Assembly (NCBI GenBank): GCA_021844725.1
Contig: JAKBSX010000017.1
Location: forward strand, 1-14,706
DNA length: 14,706 nucleotides
Origin: Actinomycetes bacterium
GTDB taxonomy: Bacteria; Actinomycetota; Acidimicrobiia; Acidimicrobiales; Acidimicrobiaceae
Direction of reading: 5' to 3'
Each line of letters opens with the position of its first letter. Position 1 is the stretch's first letter. The notes under the pieces were generated by a model. The model was not told the DNA's origin, made no database searches, and was given only the letters and a program-made list of their open reading frames with translations. The position numbers were made by a program, and so were the translations under genes. Positions 1-7,585 of this stretch are shown in pieces.

Positions 1-1
1 A

Positions 2-988
2 ATGGCCGGCTTTTTCGCACGCGAACGTTATGTAGCTGCTAAGCACGATCCCCAGGAAGTAAAGATAGATCCAAATACGGCTGATGAATTAGTTGCGAAA
101 ACAAGCGAGTGGATTGAACATATCAACAGTGCGAAAAATCCAGACATAGGAAATGTCGAAAACTTCGCTGTATCGGCGACTATGCCCCTGAGAGATCTGA
201 CCAATACCTCTCATCTGGAAGACCTGATCATCGATACAAAAGATGAGCTGCAGTGCGACAAATCCAGAGGAATAAATATTGAGTTTGACAAAATGTTGGC
301 AGAGGCCACGTTGATTACCAAACAGGCAATCGCCACTGGTGACAACGTTAGCTCCACCAACAGGACAGAAAGTTTAAATAGAAAACGAAGAAGCGGAGAA
401 CTCAGTGAACTTGGAATAGATAAAGCTATGTATCCTGAGGTAGAAGACGGTTCGTTAGATACGTTATTCTCAATACTCAGTTCAATTGAAAAAGCTAAAG
501 ACCCAAAGGAAAATCAATCTGCTGGAACTGTCGCAATGGTGTTAAAAGCCTCGAGCTCTGCGTCAAATGAACAGATAGCAAGAATGTTTGAGGTGGAAGT
601 CGAGGACGTGATATTGGCTGAATGCGACAAACTAGGAATGATCCAGGTAGCAATACGCAAAAAGAAAAGGTCGTTGACGATATGCGTAATTGAGACGAGT
701 CTTGAAAATAACCTCGGAGAGGAAATCCAAGCGTGGATGAAAGACGTAAATCCATCATATGTTTTAGGCATCGTAGACGCTAAAGCTAAGGAGGTCGATG
801 TTCTTACGTGGGTAAAAAAGATTCCTGCAATTACCTCACTTGCCTTGATGGATATACAGAAAACTTCCACTCCTGCTGAATTGATCGGTAAGGTACCGGT
901 TGCTTTTCTAGATGGAGAACCAGCCACGCCATACCAGTGGATGATTGTATGCATGAGGGAACTAGCTAAAAGGAATGCTCGGCAATGA
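2..988 (+). CDS. FlhF-like flagellar-cluster protein without a P-loop (5' partial)
   Basis: The frame is open from base 2, and the ATG there is probably internal. The first visible residues (GFFARERY) resemble the segment that closes the N-terminal domain of FlhF proteins (typically GGFFA/LGLFA), so the true start likely lies upstream of the window. The visible 328 residues have a long hydrophilic middle (about 15-165), a small helical segment (about 175-215), and a C-terminal part (about 222-325) whose layout recalls the end of SRP-type GTPases: a buried strand, a 'VDAKAKEVDV' segment, a strand ending 'ALMDIQKTSTPAEL' in place of the usual FTKLDET, and 'VPVAFLDG' in place of the YLTTGQ strand. 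No GxxGxGKT P-loop is seen, so GTP binding is doubtful. Its stop overlaps the next start (ATGA), and flagellar genes follow. A role in flagellar placement or assembly is inferred from context. The FlhF relationship is a motif impression, not proven. Confidence 0.5.
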   Translation: MAGFFARERYVAAKHDPQEVKIDPNTADELVAKTSEWIEHINSAKNPDIGNVENFAVSATMPLRDLTNTSHLEDLIIDTKDELQCDKSRGINIEFDKMLAEATLITKQAIATGDNVSSTNRTESLNRKRRSGELSELGIDKAMYPEVEDGSLDTLFSILSSIEKAKDPKENQSAGTVAMVLKASSSASNEQIARMFEVEVEDVILAECDKLGMIQVAIRKKKRSLTICVIETSLENNLGEEIQAWMKDVNPSYVLGIVDAKAKEVDVLTWVKKIPAITSLALMDIQKTSTPAELIGKVPVAFLDGEPATPYQWMIVCMRELAKRNARQ

Positions 989-1260
989 GCAGCGAATGGA
1001 AGCAATTTATGGAGGACCTACGCAGGTTCCGCCCATTGATCACTGTCATAGCAGCAGTTGTAATATCCCTACCCAGTATTGCAGGGATGTGGCAAGGGAA
1101 TATATCTGTGCTTGGCACGCTGGTGCGGGTTGCGGAAGCGATGTTCGTTGCGAGTGTTGGTGTTTGGGTGATCGCAAAAATCCTTGGGCGATATGCAACC
1201 ATACAAGCTAGGCAGCAGTTTTACAAAGATGGTGGTAATGGCAACAAAATTCCGGAGTAA
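985..1260 (+). CDS. Small two-helix membrane protein, unknown function
   Basis: This 91-residue protein has a charged N-terminus (MSSEWKQFMEDLRRFR), two hydrophobic segments (about residues 17-38 and 46-66) and a polar, basic C-terminal tail. It is therefore predicted to be an integral membrane protein with both ends on the same side, probably cytoplasmic. The ATG overlaps the stop of the FlhF-like gene (ATGA), which implies translational coupling and co-expression. I do not recognise a family. Its position between an FlhF-like gene and flgN suggests a flagellar accessory role, but nothing in the sequence itself shows this. A hairpin with a T-rich tail follows 30 nt after the stop. Confidence 0.7.
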   Translation: MSSEWKQFMEDLRRFRPLITVIAAVVISLPSIAGMWQGNISVLGTLVRVAEAMFVASVGVWVIAKILGRYATIQARQQFYKDGGNGNKIPE

Positions 1261-1290
1261 CGACTATAACTTTTTGGTTGCATCTCGCCA

Positions 1291-1334
1291 TGAGGGCTGT
1301 TCTTTCTTTCAGGCCCTCAATTATTTTTCTATTT
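1291..1334 (+). terminator. Terminator-like hairpin before flgN
   Basis: A perfect 7-bp stem, TGAGGGC (1291-1297) with GCCCTCA (1313-1319), encloses a 15-nt pyrimidine-rich loop and is followed by the T-rich run attatttttctattt. This is the layout of an intrinsic terminator, though the loop is longer than usual. It separates the coupled pair upstream from flgN only 20 nt downstream, so it either ends an upstream transcript or works as a partial terminator inside the flagellar operon. Confidence 0.5.
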
Positions 1335-1353
1335 GGTCCGTTACCTAATATTA

Positions 1354-1836
1354 ATGGAAACAGATAATATGCTCGCTGAATTCATAGAAACCGTCGACCA
1401 GGAAACCGAGCTTTTAAATGAATTCTGCTATCGTCTAACAATACTTAAGGCACTGGTTGTTTGTGACACGCATGAATCAATACCGAGAGCAGTTAGAGAT
1501 ACGGAGAGCGTATACGAACAAATAAAAATTGCTGAACTAGTGAGATCAAGTGCGACAATAAAACTAATTGATGAATTGGGCCTCGATCCTGAGTCAGCCA
1601 TGGATATAATCGCAAAAAATGTACCTGATGCTTGGGGGGAAATTATCCTCGATCGCAGGACCACCATGCTAAAAATGCTAAATACTATTAATAGTGAGAC
1701 AAAATCCTTGTCGGAATCTCTTTCCCAGAGGATCAACCAATCAAAGGAAGCTCTCGATTTTATTGGCAAGCACACTGGATTGACCTATGGTAAAAGTACA
1801 CCACAAGGTGGAATGTTAGTAACGGGAGCGATATGA
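1354..1836 (+). CDS. flgN: FlgN-type flagellar export chaperone
   Basis: FlgN is a cytoplasmic helical chaperone that binds the C-termini of the hook-filament junction proteins FlgK and FlgL and delivers them to the flagellar export apparatus. This 160-residue protein is almost entirely helical, with the family's pattern of an N-terminal helix pair rich in Leu and Glu, an internal 'EIILDRRTTML' helix, and a closing 'SQRINQSKEALDFIGK' helix followed by 'TGLTYG'. The tail (STPQGGMLVTGA) matches the YG-then-flexible ending usual in the family. The start is uncertain: ATG 1354 is chosen; ATG 1369 has a better-placed GGAAA, and TTG 1333 is possible but falls in the terminator tail. Its stop overlaps the flgK start (ATGA), and FlgK is the expected client, which supports the call. 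Confidence 0.85.
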   Translation: METDNMLAEFIETVDQETELLNEFCYRLTILKALVVCDTHESIPRAVRDTESVYEQIKIAELVRSSATIKLIDELGLDPESAMDIIAKNVPDAWGEIILDRRTTMLKMLNTINSETKSLSESLSQRINQSKEALDFIGKHTGLTYGKSTPQGGMLVTGAI

Positions 1837-3284
1837 GTGGCTTGGGCTTCTCAATTGCTGCTAGCGGACTGGCAGCGGATACCGCAGAACTAAACACTGC
1901 GTCCAACAATCTCGCTAATATAAGCACGCAGGGATATGTGGAAGAACAGGTAAACCTGACCACACAACCAGCGGGAGGAATGTCGGGAGTTGGTGGGGGA
2001 GTCGAGATAGGGTCTGTTTCCAGAATGGTGAGTCAGATTTACCAGCAGGCGAATCTTTCTGCTCAGAACACAAGTGGCGCAGCGAATCAAACCAACCAGG
2101 TGTATCAATCCATTCAAACAATATTTCCAGAGCCAAGTTCCGCAGGGTTAGCCTCACAACTCTCGAACCTATGGTCTGATATCTCCACTTTGGCGTCAAA
2201 CCCTGGGCAACAAGGTGCCGAGCAAACTGTTGTAGGGGCAGCCCAAGCCGTGACCCAGACTCTCAATAATGAGTATGGTCAACTGTCAAACTTGTCCAGT
2301 TCTCTTCAGACCCAATTGGGGAGCGGATCCAGCGGTGGGCAGTTGGCGCAGGTCAATTCACTGTTATCCCAAGTTGGACAGGTTAACAAAAGTATTATTG
2401 TTGGAGCATCAGGGGGGAACAGCGTAAATTCCCTTCTGGATCAAAACAATTCATCCGTTTTAAAGCTAGCTTCACTGATGGGGATAAGAGCAGTGACTGA
2501 AGCAAACGGCACGACATCACTCTACATGAATGGCATACAGTTGGTGACCGGGGACGTAGTGCAGCAACTAGGAGCCACCGGTTCTGCTAATACAAAAAAT
2601 CTGGGAATAGTTACAGCTAATGGAGCTCCAGTCAGCCCATTGGGTTCCATCGGGGCGGCGTTGGTGGCGGTTAACAATACGATTCCCCAGTACCAATCCC
2701 AACTGAATAATATCGCTGATTCTTTAGCGGAAAAAATGAATCAGTTGCAAGCAAATGGGCTTAATATAAATGGCACTCCCGGGAGCAGCGTACCGGGGGC
2801 TACCGGAACCACTTTACCCGATATATTTGTAAATAATGGATCAAGCACAAGCTATACACCAAGTTCCGCAACTGTATCGTCAGCTGCCACTATTGCCGTA
2901 TCTCCAGCCTTGATCGCCGATAACACTCTCATTGCTACGGCGGCTGCGCCTAGTTCGTCAAATTCGAATTCGATTGGAACGCCAACATTGGATGGGTCCA
3001 ATGCTCAGGCTATGGCAGCACTTCAGACAGTAGCCGGTGGACCAAATGACCTGTACCAGCAAATGATCGGTCAGCTAGGCACAGAGGCTCTGAATGCTAC
3101 CAACAATCTGGCTACTGCCAACAATGCTGCACAGTCGATAAAAAACAATATATCGAGTGTGTCAGGCGTGAACATGAATTCCGAGGAACTGAAAGTATTG
3201 GCAGCACAGAACGCATATTCCGCCATCGGGCATGTTATAGACGCAATAAACCTAAGTTTCCAGTCACTTATCCAGGCGGTATAA
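1833..3284 (+). CDS. flgK: Flagellar hook-associated protein 1 (FlgK)
   Basis: FlgK forms the first junction ring between hook and filament after export through the flagellar type III apparatus. The 483-residue product has the diagnostic rod/hook N-terminus (residues 1-36: GLGFSIAASGLAAD, then LNTASNNLANISTQGY) and the matching C-terminal helix (about 445-483: SGVNMNSEELKVLAAQNAYS, then LSFQSLIQAV). These terminal coiled coils pair in the assembled structure. The middle is rich in Ser, Gly, Asn and Ala and low in charge, as is normal for axial proteins; there is no signal peptide. Length is within the usual 450-600 range. The start codon overlaps the flgN stop, with a GGGAG ribosome site just upstream. 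The flgL gene follows after 1 nt. Confidence 0.95.
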   Translation: MSGLGFSIAASGLAADTAELNTASNNLANISTQGYVEEQVNLTTQPAGGMSGVGGGVEIGSVSRMVSQIYQQANLSAQNTSGAANQTNQVYQSIQTIFPEPSSAGLASQLSNLWSDISTLASNPGQQGAEQTVVGAAQAVTQTLNNEYGQLSNLSSSLQTQLGSGSSGGQLAQVNSLLSQVGQVNKSIIVGASGGNSVNSLLDQNNSSVLKLASLMGIRAVTEANGTTSLYMNGIQLVTGDVVQQLGATGSANTKNLGIVTANGAPVSPLGSIGAALVAVNNTIPQYQSQLNNIADSLAEKMNQLQANGLNINGTPGSSVPGATGTTLPDIFVNNGSSTSYTPSSATVSSAATIAVSPALIADNTLIATAAAPSSSNSNSIGTPTLDGSNAQAMAALQTVAGGPNDLYQQMIGQLGTEALNATNNLATANNAAQSIKNNISSVSGVNMNSEELKVLAAQNAYSAIGHVIDAINLSFQSLIQAV

Positions 3285-3285
3285 A

Positions 3286-4188
3286 ATGTCAATGAGTACC
3301 AATGCGCTTACAGAAATGCTATCTGGGCAGATCTTAACCCAGCAAAATAATATAAGTAATCTGGAGGGACAGTTATCGTCTGGATTGGCGCTGAATAAAC
3401 CATCAGACAATCCAGTGGCTGTAACCCAGGTGCTGTCTTTGTCGAATCAAGCCAGCCAAATATCCAGCTGGCAGGCAAATATTAATACTGCCCAGTCCTG
3501 GTTAGGGACGGCCTCAGGGACACTAAATAACGTTATTAGTGCGATGCAATCAGCAAGAACACTGTTACTCCAAGCGGCCAACCAGGGAACCCAGGACACC
3601 ACTTCATACAAGGCGATCGGCCAACAATTGATGAGCATTAGCAATAATATGCTGGCCTTAGCGAATACCCAATATGAGGGGAGATCCCTCTTTGCTGGAA
3701 CTTCTGCAAGTCAACAGGCATATGACAGTTCAGGAAATTATTTAGGTAATTCGGACACTCCTACTGTCATTGTGGGTCCGGGTGCAGGAAGTGGACAGGC
3801 GATTGATTTATCTGTAACAGGACCCGCCGTCTTTGGAAGCGGAAGTAGCAATATATTTACCACGCTGTCAAATGTCGCGTCAGCCCTTTCAAGTGGCACT
3901 CCTACATCTAGCCAAATATCAGGAGCCCTTACAGCTTTGGACAATAATTTGGCGATAGGAGAACAGGCCAGTGCAACGATCGGAAATAGCGCCCTAGAGG
4001 TATCGAATATGGCAAGTGCACTTACCCAGCAATTAACCAGCATCCAGAATAGTCAGGCTCAATTGCAGAATATAAATATTCCGCTGGCTACGACACAGCT
4101 CAACAATGAAATAACAAATTATCAAGCGGCGCTTTGGGCAGCCTCACGAGCGATACCTGAAACTCTTCAGCAGTTTATAGCCCCTTAA
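3286..4188 (+). CDS. flgL: Flagellar hook-associated protein 3 (FlgL)
   Basis: FlgL is the second hook-filament junction protein and belongs to the flagellin superfamily. The 300-residue product shows a flagellin-type N-terminal helix region (residues about 1-60: LSGQILTQQNNISNLEGQLS, then SSGLALNKPSDNPVA), the 'YEGRSLFAG' turn near residue 130 that is typical of FlgL, a variable middle, and a C-terminal helix (about 260-295) ending in ITNYQAALWAASR. It starts 1 nt after flgK, so translation is probably coupled; ATG 3292 (six bases on) is an alternative start. Length fits the family. The fliW gene follows after 25 nt. Confidence 0.93.
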   Translation: MSMSTNALTEMLSGQILTQQNNISNLEGQLSSGLALNKPSDNPVAVTQVLSLSNQASQISSWQANINTAQSWLGTASGTLNNVISAMQSARTLLLQAANQGTQDTTSYKAIGQQLMSISNNMLALANTQYEGRSLFAGTSASQQAYDSSGNYLGNSDTPTVIVGPGAGSGQAIDLSVTGPAVFGSGSSNIFTTLSNVASALSSGTPTSSQISGALTALDNNLAIGEQASATIGNSALEVSNMASALTQQLTSIQNSQAQLQNINIPLATTQLNNEITNYQAALWAASRAIPETLQQFIAP

Positions 4189-4213
4189 TGTAAAGGAAAT
4201 AGAACAATTAGTT

Positions 4214-4672
4214 ATGGATACATTCCTAAATATCGCGAATAATTCGATAACACTACTTACCGATTTGCCAGGTTTCCCAGGTGCAAGACATTTCATTATT
4301 GAACAATTTGGGTCAATCGAAGAAAATGTTTTTGCCAGGATAAAATGCTTAGACAAAATAGAGGGAGAAAATGGAGTCCCCCTAAGTGAACTATCATTGC
4401 TGGTAATATCGCCACATGCAATATGGCCAGATTATGAAATATATCTCGAGGCATCAGTCGCAGAAGCATTGGGGCTGAAATCAGCTGAAGACGCAGCAAC
4501 GTTGGCAATAGTGCATCTGAAGAAACCATTTGAGCAATCTACGGTAAATCTTTATTCACCTATAATTGTTAACATACATACTGGATTGGGAGATCAAATT
4601 ATTCCACAGGATACTGATGAAGAAATAAAATGGCGCCTCCAAACTCCATTCCCAGAAGTGGCCGTAGTGTAA
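4214..4672 (+). CDS. fliW: Flagellar assembly factor FliW
   Basis: FliW binds both flagellin and CsrA. When flagellin is exported, freed FliW binds CsrA and relieves translational repression of flagellin (known in Bacillus). This 152-residue protein has the family signatures in order: 'LPGFPGARHFII' near residues 18-29, 'LLVISPHAIWPDYEIYL' about residues 62-78, a 'LGLKSAEDA' segment at about 86-94, and the characteristic 'STVNLYSPIIVNIHTGLG' at about 108-125, followed by GDQII in place of the more usual GQQVI. It ends exactly at the csrA start. There is no strong ribosome site at the usual distance: AAAGGA lies about 15 nt before the ATG. Call secure from both sequence and position. Confidence 0.93.
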   Translation: MDTFLNIANNSITLLTDLPGFPGARHFIIEQFGSIEENVFARIKCLDKIEGENGVPLSELSLLVISPHAIWPDYEIYLEASVAEALGLKSAEDAATLAIVHLKKPFEQSTVNLYSPIIVNIHTGLGDQIIPQDTDEEIKWRLQTPFPEVAVV

Positions 4673-4930
4673 ATGTTGGCACTGACTAGAGAGCCGGGAC
4701 AGAAGATTGTAATAGGAGGTGGGATATCAATTGTTGTGTTATCCGTATCTCAAAATGGAAGAGTTAGATTAGGCATTGAAGCTCCGGCAGACGTAAGAAT
4801 TGACAGAGAAGAAGTAATTCAAAAAATCAAACAAGAGAACATGAACGCGGCACAGGTTGTGACGGACACTGATGAAGCGGCGGAATGGCTGTCCCGGATA
4901 AACAGGAATCCGAATAAGGGGACTTCGTGA
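4673..4930 (+). CDS. csrA: Carbon storage regulator CsrA
   Basis: CsrA is a small dimeric RNA-binding translational regulator; in flagellar operons it represses flagellin mRNA until FliW removes it. The first 56 residues are a textbook CsrA fold: MLALTREPGQKIVIG, then VRLGIEAPADV, then DREEVIQKI. Arg6 and Arg45 (equivalent of E. coli Arg44) of the RNA-binding face are kept, while the His before REEV is Asp44 here. At 85 residues it is longer than the 61-residue E. coli protein, with a C-terminal tail of about 30 residues containing an acidic stretch (TDTDEAAEW) then basic residues. The start directly abuts the fliW stop with no visible ribosome site, so translation is probably coupled to FliW. 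Confidence 0.95.
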   Translation: MLALTREPGQKIVIGGGISIVVLSVSQNGRVRLGIEAPADVRIDREEVIQKIKQENMNAAQVVTDTDEAAEWLSRINRNPNKGTS

Positions 4931-5099
4931 ATTAGACGTGGAGTGGTCGCTTTTACATGGTCCTCTCAATGGAATAGCGACAGCCCTCCATCTTTAAAGC
5001 GGTACGGATATTGCTTTGAGAAGATGTCCATTTTGGATACGATAATTGAAAAGTGAGAGGTATATATCAAGAGACGAAGCAATTGCGCCTTTAGAAAAG

Positions 5100-5187
5100 C
5101 GCTCCAAAAATGAGGTATCAAAACGCGTTTAGATGGTTGAGTTATGCCTAGAAGTACCCGTTTAAAGATAAGCGTACCTTTGGAGCG
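5100..5187 (+). repeat. 9-bp inverted repeat around a small ORF start
   Basis: CGCTCCAAA (5100-5108) is the exact reverse complement of TTTGGAGCG (5179-5187), with 70 nt between. The interval contains the palindrome AAACGCGTTT (5121-5130) and the start codon of the 54-codon ORF. It could be an RNA hairpin or an operator pair; no function can be assigned. Confidence 0.35.
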
Positions 5188-5308
5188 ATTTCGTCAGGTC
5201 GGGATCCTTGAGAATGACATATGCGAGAGACGTGTGGTCATAGACGATGCGGCATATGAAAACCATGACTATCTCCCAGAGTATTCAAAACCTTTGCCTA
5301 GCGATTGA
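5144..5308 (+). CDS. Possible 54-residue small protein, unknown
   Basis: An ATG-started frame of 54 codons runs from an in-frame stop at 5138-5140 to TGA 5306-5308. The product starts basic (MPRSTRLKISVPLERFRQVG), then turns acidic (RRVVIDDAAYENHDYLPEYS) and ends PSD. That composition looks more protein-like than the surrounding sequence, but the ribosome site is weak and I recognise no family. The start is enclosed by the arms of a 9-bp inverted repeat. It could be a real small protein, the remnant of a longer gene, or chance. Confidence 0.35.
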   Translation: MPRSTRLKISVPLERFRQVGILENDICERRVVIDDAAYENHDYLPEYSKPLPSD

Positions 5309-5712
5309 TTCATTTGAGAGCCATTGATGTTTTTTATATATCTCCCATAAGGTGAACTAATTATAAGTAGTAAAAGTTAACAAGTTAATGATTTCCACAT
5401 CTAAATAAATGTTTCTACATTTTGATTTTCATCGATTTGGATGGTGTAAAGTGGGAAACGTGGAAACGATAGTTAATTACACCAGCAAGGATTTGAAGTA
5501 TCGAATATCGAAGATCCGACATACCTCCGAACCTGTAATGCTGTTAGATCTTGCAGTTTCCACTAATTTATGTCAATTGTCCAGGGTAATCCGATGAGGC
5601 CTGGCTCTTGCTACCCAGAAGAGGTTTGCCCTTCCATCAGAGTGGGGCAGCTAAGTTTGCCGGGGAATTATTCCTCGCAAATAACAGTAACACTGCCTCA
5701 ATACCTAATGAA

Positions 5713-5750
5713 GCCCAGATTTTGATACTAATTTGCTCGTAGATCTGGGT
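5713..5750. repeat. Inverted repeat upstream of the redox operon
   Basis: CCCAGAT (5714-5720) and ATCTGGG (5743-5749) are perfect complements separated by 22 nt, about 60 nt upstream of the flavoprotein start. No T-run follows, so a terminator is unlikely; a regulator binding site is possible but unproven. Confidence 0.3.
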
Positions 5751-5809
5751 TATGCCAATTCTGAGTTTCATAATTTTACTGCGCATGCTGAATCGAGGTG
5801 AACAATGTG

Positions 5810-7585
5810 ATGGAACCCACCAATACCAGTGATCCGAACTTTTACCACAGGGTTGTAGATTGCCAATGGTCGTGTCCCGCACATACAAATGTGCCGGAAT
5901 ACCTGAGGCTTATTGGTCAAGGCCGCTACCAGGATGCCTATATGGAGAATCGGTCATCTAACGTATTCCCCGGAATACTTGGTCGGACCTGTGACAGACC
6001 TTGTGAACCGGCGTGCCGCCGTGTTCGCGTCGACGGGAATCCAGTAGCAATTTGTCGCTTAAAGCGTGTGGCAGCTGATCTTTCTGGCGACTTAAGTGAG
6101 AGACTGCCAAAATCAAATCCAAACAAGAACGGCTTTAAAATTGCATGCATTGGAGCGGGACCAGCTTCACTTACTGTAGCTAATGATCTTTTGCCACTGG
6201 GATACGAGGTGACAATTTTCGAGGCGACGTCGAAATCGGGCGGACTAATGAGAACCAATATTCCCTCATTTCGGCTTCCGGAATCGGTTCTCAATTTTGA
6301 AATCGACGCGATTCTAAACATGGGGGCAGAGATTCGTTTTGACTTTCCGGTAACGAGTCTTAGCGCTCTTTTAAACCAGAAATTTGACGCTGTCTTTGTT
6401 GGCAGTGGCGCGCCAAAAGGTAAGGACCTGCAGCTTCCAGGTCGAAATGAATCGACTGAGAGAATTCACATTGGTATTGAGTGGTTGCAGTCAGTTGCAT
6501 TTGGGCACATCGATTCGGTCGGTGAGCGAGTACTCGTCATTGGGGTAGGTAACACAGCAATGGATTGCTGTCGGACTGCTAGAAGACTCGGCGGGGAAGA
6601 GGTAACTGTAATAGCTAGACGTCCACGGCAGTTTTTCAAGGCTTCACCCTGGGAGCTTGATGATGCTGAAGAAGAGGGAGTCGATATTTTAGTCAACTAC
6701 TCTCCGACGGAATTTATTGTCAAGCAAGGGAAATTGGCCGGAATGCGTTTCGATGTTCTTAAATGGAACGACGATGCCACGAAATCTGAAAAGATTGATT
6801 CTGTGGTCATTGACTGCGATGATGTAATTTTGGCGATTGGCCAAGAAAATGCTTTTGAGTGGATTGAACGTGATATTGGTTTGCAATTCAATGCAGACGG
6901 AATGCCAGTTGTTGACCCATTTACCATGGAAAGCACGCTTAGCGGCGTCTTTTTTGGTGGAGATGCAGCCTGGGGTCCTAAGAATATCATTTGGTCAGTA
7001 GCTCATGGGCACGAGGCTGCTATTTCGATTCACAATCGATGTCAGAAGGTTTCACTTTCGCAGAGGCCTCTGGCTGGAATGAGTTTATCCAGCCAGAAGA
7101 TGGGCATAAGTGAGTGGAGTTACAATAACGACTACAACCCTAGCGACCGCCAAAAGATGGTCCATGTGGAAATGACCCGTCGCTTTGAGAACCTTTCACT
7201 AGAAGTGGAATTGGGATTCACTCCAGAACAGACAGCTGTCGAGGTACAACGTTGTCTTAATTGTGATATTCAGACCGTGTTTAGGGCCGATCTCTGTATT
7301 GAGTGTGACGCATGTATTGATATCTGTCCAGTTAAATGCTTAACTATCGCCGAAGGGTTAGAGGATGAAATCGAACTAAGAAAATCTCTAACACTTCCAG
7401 CGCTGAACATGGACCAGCCTCTCTATATATCGGCACCACTGCCTCAAACGGGAAGGATTATGATTCAAGATGAAAATATCTGCGTGCATTGTGGATTATG
7501 TGCCGAAAGATGCCCGACGGCAGCTTGGGACATGCAAAAGTTTACTCTTCAACTTGGCTATGCTGGGGACACAAGGGGACAATGA
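5810..7585 (+). CDS. GltD-like FAD/NADP oxidoreductase fused to a 2[4Fe-4S] ferredoxin domain
   Basis: This protein is predicted to pass electrons between NADP(H) and iron-sulfur clusters. From ATG 5810 (591 residues) the order is: an N-terminal GltD-type cysteine domain (Cys18, Cys22, Cys61, Cys65, Cys69); an FAD dinucleotide fold with GAGPAS at 115-120; an NAD(P) fold with GVGNTAMD at 245-252; the second FAD contact GGDA at 383-386; then two CxxCxxCxxxCP motifs (Cys496/499/502/506 and Cys558/561/564/568) for two [4Fe-4S] clusters. ATG 5810 is preferred because GAGGTGA (5795-5801) lies 8 nt upstream; GTG 5798 would overlap that site. It is the first gene of an operon: its stop overlaps the start of the 2-oxoacid oxidoreductase subunit. 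By context it is the electron acceptor or donor partner of that enzyme rather than glutamate synthase, since no large GltB subunit is present. Confidence 0.9.
   Translation: MEPTNTSDPNFYHRVVDCQWSCPAHTNVPEYLRLIGQGRYQDAYMENRSSNVFPGILGRTCDRPCEPACRRVRVDGNPVAICRLKRVAADLSGDLSERLPKSNPNKNGFKIACIGAGPASLTVANDLLPLGYEVTIFEATSKSGGLMRTNIPSFRLPESVLNFEIDAILNMGAEIRFDFPVTSLSALLNQKFDAVFVGSGAPKGKDLQLPGRNESTERIHIGIEWLQSVAFGHIDSVGERVLVIGVGNTAMDCCRTARRLGGEEVTVIARRPRQFFKASPWELDDAEEEGVDILVNYSPTEFIVKQGKLAGMRFDVLKWNDDATKSEKIDSVVIDCDDVILAIGQENAFEWIERDIGLQFNADGMPVVDPFTMESTLSGVFFGGDAAWGPKNIIWSVAHGHEAAISIHNRCQKVSLSQRPLAGMSLSSQKMGISEWSYNNDYNPSDRQKMVHVEMTRRFENLSLEVELGFTPEQTAVEVQRCLNCDIQTVFRADLCIECDACIDICPVKCLTIAEGLEDEIELRKSLTLPALNMDQPLYISAPLPQTGRIMIQDENICVHCGLCAERCPTAAWDMQKFTLQLGYAGDTRGQ

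Larger units (their letters stand above)
4931..5809. other. Gene-poor gap of about 880 nt
   Basis: No recognisable protein or RNA gene was found. A short inverted repeat GTCGCT (4946-4951) with AGCGAC (4976-4981) lies just after csrA but has no T-run, so it is not called a terminator. A 9-bp inverted repeat (5100-5108 and 5179-5187), a 10-bp palindrome AAACGCGTTT (5121-5130), a 54-codon ORF (5144-5308) and a weaker GTG-started 48-codon frame (5451-5597) are the only structured items in the middle. A 7-bp inverted repeat CCCAGAT (5714-5720) with ATCTGGG (5743-5749) lies 60 nt before the next gene. The promoter of the downstream redox operon must lie here, but no clear -35/-10 pair stands out. 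Confidence 0.6.

Noticed and set aside
4946..4981. Inverted repeat after csrA as a terminator
   Set aside because: The stem is only 6 bp (GTCGCT/AGCGAC) with a 24-nt loop and no T-run.
5451..5597. GTG-started 48-codon frame on the plus strand
   Set aside because: There is no convincing ribosome site and no recognisable motif. The only notable item is a pair of GTGGAAAC/GTTTCCAC words about 95 nt apart, which could be chance.
5637..5771. Minus-strand frame with a protein-like segment (IYEQISIKIWASLGIEAVLL)
   Set aside because: It extends over the leader of the redox operon, has no clear ribosome site and matches nothing known. More likely a chance open frame.
5810..7585. Annotation as glutamate synthase small subunit (GltD)
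   Set aside because: The N-terminal two-thirds is GltD-like, but there is an added 2[4Fe-4S] domain, no GltB gene, and tight coupling to 2-oxoacid oxidoreductase genes, so the redox-partner reading fits better.
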